Below are positions 18,710 to 27,400 of a DNA stretch of 64,000 nucleotides, piece by piece. Origin of the DNA: Pelagicoccus sp. SDUM812003 (lineage in GTDB: Bacteria; Verrucomicrobiota; Verrucomicrobiia; Opitutales; Opitutaceae); assembly GCF_031127815.1 (NCBI RefSeq), contig NZ_JARXHY010000001.1:62001-126000 (forward strand), in the 5' to 3' direction. The notes under the pieces are model-generated. The model made no database searches and was not told the DNA's origin. It worked only from the letters and a program-made list of their open reading frames with translations. The first letter of the stretch is position 1. Each line of letters starts with the position of its first letter. The position numbers and the translations under genes are program-made.

Positions 18710-21700
18710 TCACGCAGCGGAAAACGCAGTTGTTTTCCTTTCAAATGGTATTTTGAGTGTGGCTTTGGCTCCCTTGTTTACACCATGGCTAGTGAGCGAA
18801 AGTCGTCCGCCGAGACGTTTAGCTGAATTGGCAGCTGAGTGGAGCCCGAAACCATGTCCATTCGTCTTTGTTGTGAATCCGTGTTGGAAAACGTTGTTTT
18901 GGATTTTGGCTTCTATACCGATCCCGTTATCGTGGATGCCTAGGCAGATATACATAGAGTCCTTGCTGGGACTTGCAGTAGCCGCTATGGAGCCTAGCTC
19001 GACTTTTCTTTCTTTTATTGCGTCTAGCGAGTTGCTGACAAGGTTTACGATTATATCAAGGAGTTGGCTCCTATCCGATGTCACTGTGATGTCCTCCGAA
19101 ATTGTGTTGCAGAATTCAATTTTGCTCGCGAATGGATCGTTGCAGACTATGGAAACTGCGGTCTCAAAAAGGTCGTAGAGATTCACCTCTTCGATCACTC
19201 CAGTATTCTTCGCATGGTTTTGTTGTTCAGAAACGATCCGCTTGATATGCTGGAGGTCTGACTCTATCGATTTCGTTTCACATGAAAGCTCAGCAATTTC
19301 TTCGTCGATGGCTTTCGAGAGGCTTGTTAAATACTCGGGTATTTTGCAGCCGCGTGGATCCGTCGCTAAATAATTCGCTATGTCTCGCTGATTCTCTTCC
19401 AATAGTGCCGCAATGCGCCGTAGTTTAAGGGACTTTGAGGCTTCCAAGGTCCTGGCTATCACATGGACGCTCGTATTGACGCTATTGAGAGTGTTGCCGA
19501 CGCTATGGAGGACGTTGATGGCGACTTCCGCTTTGCCGGCTGTCCGAGCGGTATCGACTAAGTGATTTTGAGCTTTCTTCAGTTGTTCGAGGGCCTCGGT
19601 GAGCGAGCTTGTTGTAGATTCAAGTGCGATCGTTTTTTCTTTTAGTTCTTCGTTTCTTTCGGTGAGCAGAGAGGCATGCTGTTCTAGTTCGTTGGTTCGC
19701 TCTTGCACTAGGCGTTCTAGCTTTCTTGCTTTCCGGGTCTGTTGACGTGTCGCCAATCGGACGATTAGCAAAATAAGTCCCAGAAGGCAGGCAGCGTAGA
19801 ATAGAAGCGCGATAGGTTTCGACCACCAAGGAGCTTCTAGTTGAAACGGGAACTCGTAGATCTCGCTGTATTGCCCGGTTGCGGTCTGAGCTCGTACCTT
19901 CAGCGAATATATTCCAGGAGAAAGATTTGTTATTTCTCTAAATGGTGCGTCTGAGAAATCGGACCAATCCGGGTCCAAGCCTTCGAGCATTGTTTGGTAC
20001 TGATGGCGTCCTACTGCGTCGAAGTGTTGAAAGGATATTTCGAACCGAAGCGAGTTCTGGGACGGACCTAAGACAAGTGAGTTTTCGCTGTTGGTAGTCG
20101 TTGGCAGCAGTTCGCCGTCTTTTAACGACTGCAGACGCTTAATTCGGGGCTTTTCACTTACGCCTGAGGTTGGCCCGTAGGGGTCAGTCGCTCTGATCAG
20201 TCCAAATGTACCGCCAATCCATGCGATCCCTTCTTGATCGATTGTCATGCACTTAGCTCTCCCGTTTACAGCGTTTCCTACTGTTGCGATGTCACCTCGG
20301 ACTCTTATGCTTGGTCTCAGTAGTGTTTGGCCGCTCCTAGGATTTACCGAAACGTAAGCTAGCTCGTCATTGTAGCCGAATATCTGTTCGAATCCCATGG
20401 GCTCTTGGCCAGGGAAGTAGATCATCTGTGGATCTATTTCCCATTTTTTGCTACCAGTATTCCACACGGAGCAGGGGGTTGTGTTAAGGTAAACTCGATC
20501 GTTAATGAGGGCGACGTGGCTCCATGCTCCATTGAGAGTGGCCGGCATTGAAAACAGTTCGATCTCGCCTTCGCCCCCGGGCGATAAAATCAGTCTAGCG
20601 ATTTGATTGCCGCCTGTGCTTCCCCAAATGTAGCCGTCTGAGCTTTCGGCCATTGAGAAGATTTCATTTCCCGCAGCCGAAATTACGTTTTGCTCCCGCC
20701 AATGGCCGTGCTCTCTCTTCATGACGACTATTCCCCTGTAATTGCCAGCGAGCATTAGGTGTGGAAAAGCCGAGGGCTGCCAGAAATTCGTGCCTCCTTC
20801 TTGGGATATCTCGTATATCATGCCGTCTGAACGAAGGGCCTTGAGGTAATTCCCTGCGATAAAGAGATGGTCTTCATGTGCTTTCAGATCAGAGATCCGA
20901 CGGGTTTGGTCTATTTCCGAAAATGGGGCGGAGGATTTGGACGGGCTTGATGCGATAAGTCCTGCCTCAGTTCCTAAATAGACTCGTCCGTTGAAGATCT
21001 CGATCGCATTTACGGTCTCCGTAACTCCCTGTCGCTCGTCGTAGATCAATGTTCGGAAATCTGTAGATATTCGAGTGAGATGATCTTTGCTTGCTGCCCA
21101 GAGTCCACCTTGCCTGTCGAGGCCCACCCGGTTAACATTTCGATCGTCTAGACCCTGGTTTTGGGATAATTCGAGCACTAGATTTCCCAGTTTGTCGTAA
21201 GCCAATATTCCTTTACTGGACGTCCCGAAGGCGAGCTCCCCAGCTCTTACTTCAACGAGATCCTGGACGCTAGTTGATTGGGCTAAAAGGGACTCGTTAC
21301 CTCTCCAGGCTTGCGATATCATTCCGTCGAATGAGACAACTTGATTGTTTTGTGTGAGTATCCAAAAGCCACCCTCTGCCCTTGGCGTTATAGCGTGTGG
21401 CCAGCTGTAACCTACTGGCTTGAGAACTTCTTGCATTTCTGAGAGAGTATTGGTTCCCGCATCCCACCTGTTGATGCCCGCATCAGTACCTCCAACTGTA
21501 AATAAAGTCTCTCCGATTACGAAAAGTTCTCCCGCCCAGTTAGACAATTTTATCGATTTATGTGTGCCGTCACCTAGATCGACGGCAAGAGTGTCAGCCC
21601 AAAGGGCGAATCGTTGCTGATTCAGTTGTGCGACCGATTGGACCGATTGCAAAACTTCTGCGAATGGTAAGACTTGGACGTCGTATGTGCCCAGCCGATT

Positions 21701-22039
21701 ATTCTCAACTCTTACCGCTCCTTCTGACGTGGCGAGAATCGACGCTTCGTTAGAGATGTTTACAATTCGCTCTGGCCAGTTGACGCCCGAGAGTCTGCTC
21801 CAGCGAGTACCATCGAAGATGTGTAATCCGCTCTCGCTCAGAATGGCGAGGTCGCCGTTTGGCATTTGGTCTATAGAGTGTACTCTGCCGCGAATGCCGG
21901 ACTCGAATGGGTAGACGGTCTCGAGTTTGGGAATCCCCTCTGATGCCATATGCTTGAGTTCGGTTGAGGCTCTCGCGACATAAACGATGAGCAAGTTTGC
22001 AAAAACCGCGATGATTAAAGATTTTGGGTGGAGATTCAC
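18710..22039 (-). CDS. Two-component sensor histidine kinase with periplasmic propeller (no receiver domain)
   Basis: An 1109-residue membrane sensor. After a signal anchor come two-component-regulator propeller repeats (about 35-650), a Y_Y_Y domain (about 675-740, GLDPDWSDFSDAPFREITNL), one membrane segment (about 745-765), a coiled coil (LERLVQERTNELEQ), an H-box with H845 in NVLHSVGNTLNSVN, and an HATPase domain with NLVSNSLDAI, DNGIGIE and GHGFGLHSA. The H-box is not the usual HExxxP type. Unlike the hybrid sensors of Bacteroidetes it carries no receiver or DNA-binding domain, and no partner response regulator is encoded in the window. It probably senses polysaccharide fragments in the periplasm. 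Confidence 0.87.
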   Translation of the reverse strand: MNLHPKSLIIAVFANLLIVYVARASTELKHMASEGIPKLETVYPFESGIRGRVHSIDQMPNGDLAILSESGLHIFDGTRWSRLSGVNWPERIVNISNEASILATSEGAVRVENNRLGTYDVQVLPFAEVLQSVQSVAQLNQQRFALWADTLAVDLGDGTHKSIKLSNWAGELFVIGETLFTVGGTDAGINRWDAGTNTLSEMQEVLKPVGYSWPHAITPRAEGGFWILTQNNQVVSFDGMISQAWRGNESLLAQSTSVQDLVEVRAGELAFGTSSKGILAYDKLGNLVLELSQNQGLDDRNVNRVGLDRQGGLWAASKDHLTRISTDFRTLIYDERQGVTETVNAIEIFNGRVYLGTEAGLIASSPSKSSAPFSEIDQTRRISDLKAHEDHLFIAGNYLKALRSDGMIYEISQEGGTNFWQPSAFPHLMLAGNYRGIVVMKREHGHWREQNVISAAGNEIFSMAESSDGYIWGSTGGNQIARLILSPGGEGEIELFSMPATLNGAWSHVALINDRVYLNTTPCSVWNTGSKKWEIDPQMIYFPGQEPMGFEQIFGYNDELAYVSVNPRSGQTLLRPSIRVRGDIATVGNAVNGRAKCMTIDQEGIAWIGGTFGLIRATDPYGPTSGVSEKPRIKRLQSLKDGELLPTTTNSENSLVLGPSQNSLRFEISFQHFDAVGRHQYQTMLEGLDPDWSDFSDAPFREITNLSPGIYSLKVRAQTATGQYSEIYEFPFQLEAPWWSKPIALLFYAACLLGLILLIVRLATRQQTRKARKLERLVQERTNELEQHASLLTERNEELKEKTIALESTTSSLTEALEQLKKAQNHLVDTARTAGKAEVAINVLHSVGNTLNSVNTSVHVIARTLEASKSLKLRRIAALLEENQRDIANYLATDPRGCKIPEYLTSLSKAIDEEIAELSCETKSIESDLQHIKRIVSEQQNHAKNTGVIEEVNLYDLFETAVSIVCNDPFASKIEFCNTISEDITVTSDRSQLLDIIVNLVSNSLDAIKERKVELGSIAATASPSKDSMYICLGIHDNGIGIEAKIQNNVFQHGFTTKTNGHGFGLHSAANSAKRLGGRLSLTSHGVNKGAKATLKIPFERKTTAFSAA

Positions 22040-22220
22040 GAATCAAACTTACGAGATATTGTGCGCAATCTTGAATTTGAGCCAGCCTATTGCGAACTGC
22101 TCATCTTCTTTCGTCCATATTTTACTAGCCGATTGTGTGCGTTAACTATCTGCTTGTTGAGAAGACTAGTCATCGCTGTGGCTTTGAATTCTCAGATGAC
22201 TTGCCAAGGCATTTGTGCAG

Positions 22221-23195
22221 CTATCGATAGGCTCGCGGAGATTTGCCCATCACCTTCTTAAATAGTCGGGAGAAATAGAAGGGATCGGAAAAGCCGAGTG
22301 CTTCTCCGACTTCGGCAACGGAGAGTTGGGTCGTGGTGAGCAGTTCGCAGGCCCGTTGTATTTTCAGCCGATTGAAGTAGTCGATGGGCGTGCTCTGAAA
22401 GCGCTTTAGAAAGAGGGCTCCGAAATGGTTGGGGCTGAGGTGGGCGAGTTTGGCGAGTTCGGAGAGGCTGAACTTCTCGCTGACGTTGCGATGCATGAAC
22501 TCGATGGTTTTGTCCAGATTCTCGTCGACGCTGCGCGATCGCGGCTCGGCGGCCCGCATGCGCAGGTGGATAAGCGAGAGGAGGTGGCTGAGGGCTCCGG
22601 AGGTGGCGAGCAGGTTGGCGTAGGTGTGCACGTGGCTCATTTGCTTAAACACCTGCTCGATCGCGATGGTGATTTCCTGCCGGTGGGAGAGGTGGAAGAC
22701 GGGCGTGCCGGCTGGCTTCGCGAGCAGCTTGGTGTAGGCGGCTGTCTGCCGGCCTTGGAAATGGACCCAGTAGGGTGCCCAGGGGGCGTCGGGGTTGGAG
22801 CCGTATTTGTGGGGCAGCGAGCTGGGGATCAGAAGGGCGTCGCGTTCGGCCACGGTGTAGCTTTGCTCTTCGATTTCGATCCAGCCTTGTCCGTTGGTGG
22901 AGTAGAGGAGGATGGTATCGTCGCTGCCGTTGGGGCGGTGGATGTAGTGGGTGCCGACGGCTTGGTGGTGGCCGACTTGCGTGCAGAGGAGGTCTTCGGT
23001 GATGGGGGTGTTCAGGTAGGCGGCGGTAAGTTCCTTAGACAGGTCGGCGAGACGCATGCCCGGCGCCTGGCCGCGTTGCACCTTGTAGGCGACCTTGGGG
23101 GCGACGTCTTCAAGGTAGCGGTACTGTCGGCGGTTGCTGCGCATGAGGAGCTCGACCTCCTCCTCGCAGCGGATCTGCGCTTTCGACTTCTGCAT
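22221..23195 (-). CDS. AraC-family transcriptional regulator
   Basis: A 324-residue regulator with an N-terminal cupin-like sugar-binding domain (about 65-190; YSTNGQGWIEIEEQSYTV, PSSLPHKYGSN) and two C-terminal helix-turn-helix motifs (about 225-324; SLSELAKLAHLSPNHFGALF and SVAEVGEALGFSDPFYFSRL, ending FKKVMGKSPRAYR). It diverges from the symporter-oxidoreductase-GH117-GH16 operon, so it probably activates that operon when a sugar binds. A pair of 12-bp direct repeats spaced 21 bp apart lies directly upstream of its start codon and is the best candidate binding site. Confidence 0.9.
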   Translation of the reverse strand: MQKSKAQIRCEEEVELLMRSNRRQYRYLEDVAPKVAYKVQRGQAPGMRLADLSKELTAAYLNTPITEDLLCTQVGHHQAVGTHYIHRPNGSDDTILLYSTNGQGWIEIEEQSYTVAERDALLIPSSLPHKYGSNPDAPWAPYWVHFQGRQTAAYTKLLAKPAGTPVFHLSHRQEITIAIEQVFKQMSHVHTYANLLATSGALSHLLSLIHLRMRAAEPRSRSVDENLDKTIEFMHRNVSEKFSLSELAKLAHLSPNHFGALFLKRFQSTPIDYFNRLKIQRACELLTTTQLSVAEVGEALGFSDPFYFSRLFKKVMGKSPRAYR

Positions 23196-23201
23196 TTCGG
23201 G

Positions 23202-23234
23202 GTATTGTCCATGTCGCGACTTGTATTGTCCATG
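23202..23234 (+). promoter_or_regulatory. Tandem 12-bp direct repeats, probable AraC-protein binding site
   Basis: GTATTGTCCATG occurs at 23202-23213 and again at 23223-23234, exactly 21 bp apart, i.e. two helical turns, the classic spacing of AraC half-sites. The second copy lies about 21 bp before a TTATTC sequence that could be the -10 of the rightward operon, so the protein could sit over the -35. The site also covers the 5' side of the regulator's own start, allowing autoregulation. Confidence 0.7.
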
Positions 23235-23403
23235 GCGTTTTTTTTCTGGGCCTGTTATTCTCCTGCTGAACCCCGAATTGCCCTATGTGTAGATTGTCCC
23301 TCCCGATGCTGAGTTTGATTCTTTCAAGGCGTTGCCTGCGAATCGCGGCTACCCGATAGGTGAGACGAGCACGGAATTCCACTGGAAATGATGTATTCGA
23401 GAA

Positions 23404-25080
23404 ATGACGACAATTGACTATATTGTAATCATCGTATTTTCGCTCGGGGTGTTCGTGGCGGGCATGTCGTTTTCCCGTTCGGGGAAGAACCTGAAGACCT
23501 TTTTCGCGGGTGGGGGAGAGGTGCCTTGGTGGATCAGCGGACTTTCGCTGTTCATGAGCTTCTTTTCGGCGGGCACGTTCGTAGCCTGGGGTTCGCTTGC
23601 CTACATGCACGGGGCGGTGTCGATCTCGGTGCAGTGGACGATGTGCCTGGCTGGCTTTATCATTGCCGGATTTGTTGCGGCGCGGTGGCGTCGCACAGGG
23701 GTGTTGACGGGCGCCGAGTTCATAGGCGCCCGTCTTGGGGAAGGGGTCAAGAAGGCCTATTCGTATCTGTTTCTGGCGATCTCGGTCTTCACGAGCGGGG
23801 CCTTTCTGTATCCGGTGGCTAAGATCGTGGAGGGAGCGACGGGCTTTCCCTTCGAGTACGTGGTGGTGGGAATCGCGACGGCGATCATCATCTACACGGC
23901 GGTGGGCGGCCTTTGGGCGGTGATCGTGACCGATGTATTGCAATTTGTGATACTGAGCGCGGCGGTGTTGATCATCGTGCCTCTGGCCTTTGACAAGATC
24001 GGGGGGGTGGGCGAGTTCTTCGAGGCGGCTCCGGAAGGCTTTTTCGGACTGACCACTGAGGAGTATTCGCCGCTGTTCATGCTCGGGTTCGGCCTCTACA
24101 ACCTTTGTTTCATCGCGGGCAATTGGGCTTACGTGCAGCGCTACACGAGTGTGCGCACGCCCAAGGATTCGCGGAAGGTGGCACTGCTGTTCGGCTGCCT
24201 GTATTCGTTCAGCCCGGTGATCTGGATGATGCCTCCGATGCTGTACCGCATCTACAACCCGTCGCTGGATATCGCGAACGGGGAGGCGAACCATGCCTAC
24301 ATGCTGATGGCCGGCGAGGTGCTGCCCCAAGGCATGGTGGGACTGATCGTAGGGGCTATGATGTTTGCGACCGCCAGTTCGGTGAATACCACGCTGAACA
24401 TCGTGTCTGGAGTCTTCACCAATGATTTGTACCGGACCATGAAACCGGAAGCGCCGACCAAGGAGCTGATCTTCGTGGCGCGGGTGACCACAGTTTTCTT
24501 CGGGATCGTCGGGATGTTGGTGGCTTTGTCGGTGGACGCGATGGGCGGCATTCTGGACGTGATCTGGACGGTAGGCGGCATCACGGGCGGGGCGATGTAC
24601 ATCCCGCCGTTGTGGGCGCTCTTTTCCAAGCGACACACGGGAAAGACGGTGTTGGCGGTGAGCGTAGCCTGCCTTCTGGTCAACTGCCTGTTCAAGTTTA
24701 ACGGGTACGTGACCCTTACGCAGGCTCAGGTGCAGATTCTTGGCTCGGGCTTGCCTCTGGTACTGATGGCGGTGTTGGAGTTGGCCCTGGCGCGAAAGGG
24801 CGACTCGAGCGTATCCTTTTCTGAATACGAACGGAAGCGTCTTGAGCGGATGAAGGACCTCGATGCGGCCCAGCTTCAGGAAGACCGGGCGGAAGCGAAT
24901 CTGGAGAACCGGCACGGGGTACGGGTCATCGCATTGGGCATTCTGGCGACTGGCGTCCTGATTGCGGCGCTCGGCGTGGCGGGCGAGACGGGGCGAAGCT
25001 TGGTGACGGGCGTGGGGCTGGTTCTGGTGGTCCTAGGTGGTTGGACCGTAAGCGCGACGCGCAAGGCGCCGAAGGGCTGA
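23404..25080 (+). CDS. Sodium/solute symporter (SSS family)
   Basis: A 558-residue inner-membrane symporter with about 13 membrane segments, of the family that includes sodium/glucose and sodium/proline carriers. Typical segments are WWISGLSLFMSFFSAGTFVAW, FGLYNLCFIAGNWAYVQRYT and GAMMFATASSVNTTLNIVSG with the conserved small/hydroxyl residues near the sodium site. A charged tail (SEYERKRLERMKDL) precedes two extra C-terminal hydrophobic stretches. It is the first gene of a four-gene operon (gaps of 23, 11 and 25 bp) with an oxidoreductase, a GH117-like protein and a GH16 enzyme, so it likely imports a galactose- or anhydrogalactose-containing product. Confidence 0.92.
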   Translation: MTTIDYIVIIVFSLGVFVAGMSFSRSGKNLKTFFAGGGEVPWWISGLSLFMSFFSAGTFVAWGSLAYMHGAVSISVQWTMCLAGFIIAGFVAARWRRTGVLTGAEFIGARLGEGVKKAYSYLFLAISVFTSGAFLYPVAKIVEGATGFPFEYVVVGIATAIIIYTAVGGLWAVIVTDVLQFVILSAAVLIIVPLAFDKIGGVGEFFEAAPEGFFGLTTEEYSPLFMLGFGLYNLCFIAGNWAYVQRYTSVRTPKDSRKVALLFGCLYSFSPVIWMMPPMLYRIYNPSLDIANGEANHAYMLMAGEVLPQGMVGLIVGAMMFATASSVNTTLNIVSGVFTNDLYRTMKPEAPTKELIFVARVTTVFFGIVGMLVALSVDAMGGILDVIWTVGGITGGAMYIPPLWALFSKRHTGKTVLAVSVACLLVNCLFKFNGYVTLTQAQVQILGSGLPLVLMAVLELALARKGDSSVSFSEYERKRLERMKDLDAAQLQEDRAEANLENRHGVRVIALGILATGVLIAALGVAGETGRSLVTGVGLVLVVLGGWTVSATRKAPKG

Positions 25081-25103
25081 GGCGAGGATGAAATTTTGTT
25101 GAT

Positions 25104-27389
25104 ATGATCAAAGAAGGTTTTTCGGAAGAAAAGAGGCAGCTTCGCGAGGTCGAGTTGACTGCGGAACTCGTCGTAGTGGGGGGCGGCCTGGCGGGCGTTT
25201 GCGCGGCCATCGCCGCTGCTCGACGCGGGGTGGATACGGTGTTGGTCCAGGATCGTCCGGTGCTGGGGGGCAATGCTTCCAGCGAGGTGCGTTTGTGGGC
25301 CTTGGGAGCGACCTCGCATATGGGCAACAACAATCGCTGGTCGCGCGAGGGCGGGATTATCGACGAGATCCAGGTGGAAAACCTATACCGCAACCGGGAC
25401 GGGAATCCGCTCATTTTCGATACGATTCTCTTGGAGAAGGTACGGGAGGAGAAGCGAATCCGGCTGCTCTTGAACACGGCGGTCTTCGATGTGGAGAAGA
25501 AGGACGCGAAGACGATCGAATCCGCCCGAGCCTTCTGCAGTCAGAATTCAACGCTTTACCGGCTGAAGGCGCCGTATTTCTGCGATGCGTCGGGCGACGG
25601 GGTGGTGGGATTCGCAGCGGGCGCCGCGTTTCGCATCGGAGCGGAAAAGGAAAGCGAATTTGGAGAGAAGTTCACGCCGAGCGAGGAGTACGGGGAGCTG
25701 CTGGGGCATACGATTTATTTCTATACGAAGGATGTCGGCAAACCGGTGGACTACGTTGCTCCCTCCTTTGCTATGAAGGACATTGCCCGTATTCCCAAGT
25801 ACAAGTCGATCACGGTGAAGGACCAGGGATGTAAGCTTTGGTGGGTCGAGTTTGGGGGTAGCCTGGATACGATTCACGATTGCGAGGACATCAAGTGGGA
25901 GCTTTGGAAGATCGTGTATGGAATCTGGGACTACATCAAGAATTCCGGCCTGTTTCCCGAAGCTCGCGACCTCACCTTGGAGTGGGTGGGAACGGTACCC
26001 GGAAAGCGTGAAAGCCGTCGTTTCGAAGGCGACCACATGTTGATCCAACAAGACATCGTGGAGGGGCGTTCGTTCGAGGATGGGGTGGCGGTCGGAGGGT
26101 GGTCGATCGATCTGCATCCGCAAGACGCGGTGTACCGCGATCTTCCAGGCTGCAACCAGTGGCATGCTAAGGGCGTCTATTCGATTCCTTACCGCTGTTA
26201 TTACAGCCGGAATCTGGACAATCTCTTTTTGGCGGGACGCATTATCAGCGCTTCCCATGTGGCTTTTGGCTCGAGCCGGGTGATGTTGACCTGCGCTCAC
26301 GGTGGACAGGCGGTTGGCGCTGCGGTTGCCCATTGCCTTGAGGAGGGACTCGCCCCGAAACATCTCTTGGAGACTAAGCGCATGCGGGCCTTGCAAAACG
26401 ACTTGAATCGAGAGGGGCAGGGAATCGTGGATACGCCACTTGAAGGTGACGGCGACCTGGTGCAGGCGGCGTCTATTCGCTTCTCCAGCGTAGAGCCGTT
26501 TGCCGAACTCCCTGCTTCCGCGGACCAGTGGGTCGATCTGAAGGTGGCAGCCGGGCAGTGGGTGCCGATGAGTAAGGGGACGGCTTGCCGGGTCTCGGCA
26601 ATCGTCGATAGCGAATGTCAAGGCTCCCTGCGGGTCCTTTTCCGGACGCCGAATCGTCTTGGGCGCTTTACGCCGGAGCGCACCGTCGCGGAGTCGCGTT
26701 TCACTATTGAGAAAGGGGAACAGCGAGTCGAGGCCGAGTGTCCGGGAACGCTGGAAGAGGATCAGTATGTTTTGGTTTCCTTCCATGGCGAAGAGGGGAT
26801 ACGCGTCAAAGCCAGCGAATCGCTGGTGACGGGCACTGTATCCGTTTTCAATGACGGAAACAAAGCAGTCTCTAGCAAGGGCGCCCAGACACCGCCTGAA
26901 GGCATCGGGGTGGATGCCTTCGAGTTCTGGTGTCCTCGCCGCCGTCCGGCGGGCCAGAACCTGGCGCTTCGCTTCGATCCGCCTCTCGCTCCCTTTGACG
27001 AAGCTCAGCTGAAAAGCGGCAGTTTTAGGCCTTTAGCGACGAGTAATGCCTGGGTAGCGAGCCGTGATGACGAGGATCCCACGCTTAGCATCGATTTCGG
27101 GAAAAAGGTCTCCGTGGGGTCGATCTATCTGTATTTCGATCCTGACTACGACCATGCGATGGAGAGCGTACAAATGGGGCATGTGGATCGGGTATCGCCT
27201 TTCATGGTTCGCGACTACGAGGTCTGCGATGCGGAGGGCAGGTTTCTGTATGGGAAGAAAGGGAACTATCAGACGATCAATCGGATTCGCTTTGAGCAAA
27301 GGGTCGAGGTGAGCGGGTTGAGAATTAAGTTTTCACCGACCTCCGATCGGGCAGCGACAGCTCTGTTTGGCGTACGGGTTTACGAATAG
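25104..27389 (+). CDS. FAD-dependent oxidoreductase (FAD_oxidored type) with C-terminal beta domains
   Basis: A 761-residue protein. The N-terminal Rossmann dinucleotide site is VVVGGGLAGVCAAIAAARRG (about residues 16-36), followed by VLGGNASSEVR and the second FAD contact FLAGRIISASHVAFGS (about 375-390). The last 280 residues form beta-sandwich regions; the final one (TLSIDFGKKVSVGSIYLYFD) looks like a discoidin/F5-8 type module. No signal peptide is seen. The reaction is unknown; its place between a symporter and a GH117-like gene suggests oxidation of a sugar unit or its glycoside, as proposed for similar proteins in glycan loci, but this is inference. Confidence 0.8.
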   Translation: MIKEGFSEEKRQLREVELTAELVVVGGGLAGVCAAIAAARRGVDTVLVQDRPVLGGNASSEVRLWALGATSHMGNNNRWSREGGIIDEIQVENLYRNRDGNPLIFDTILLEKVREEKRIRLLLNTAVFDVEKKDAKTIESARAFCSQNSTLYRLKAPYFCDASGDGVVGFAAGAAFRIGAEKESEFGEKFTPSEEYGELLGHTIYFYTKDVGKPVDYVAPSFAMKDIARIPKYKSITVKDQGCKLWWVEFGGSLDTIHDCEDIKWELWKIVYGIWDYIKNSGLFPEARDLTLEWVGTVPGKRESRRFEGDHMLIQQDIVEGRSFEDGVAVGGWSIDLHPQDAVYRDLPGCNQWHAKGVYSIPYRCYYSRNLDNLFLAGRIISASHVAFGSSRVMLTCAHGGQAVGAAVAHCLEEGLAPKHLLETKRMRALQNDLNREGQGIVDTPLEGDGDLVQAASIRFSSVEPFAELPASADQWVDLKVAAGQWVPMSKGTACRVSAIVDSECQGSLRVLFRTPNRLGRFTPERTVAESRFTIEKGEQRVEAECPGTLEEDQYVLVSFHGEEGIRVKASESLVTGTVSVFNDGNKAVSSKGAQTPPEGIGVDAFEFWCPRRRPAGQNLALRFDPPLAPFDEAQLKSGSFRPLATSNAWVASRDDEDPTLSIDFGKKVSVGSIYLYFDPDYDHAMESVQMGHVDRVSPFMVRDYEVCDAEGRFLYGKKGNYQTINRIRFEQRVEVSGLRIKFSPTSDRAATALFGVRVYE

Positions 27390-27400
27390 AGGAAGAGAAG

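Noticed and set aside
22425-23312. Open frame of 295 codons on the plus strand
   Set aside because: Antisense shadow of the AraC regulator; Val/Gly/Asp-rich, no domain.
23110-24915. Open frame of 601 codons on the minus strand
   Set aside because: Antisense to the symporter gene and overlapping the AraC gene; His/Arg-rich with no domain.
25548-26786. Open frame of 412 codons on the minus strand
   Set aside because: Antisense to the FAD oxidoreductase gene, which has clear motifs and operon context.
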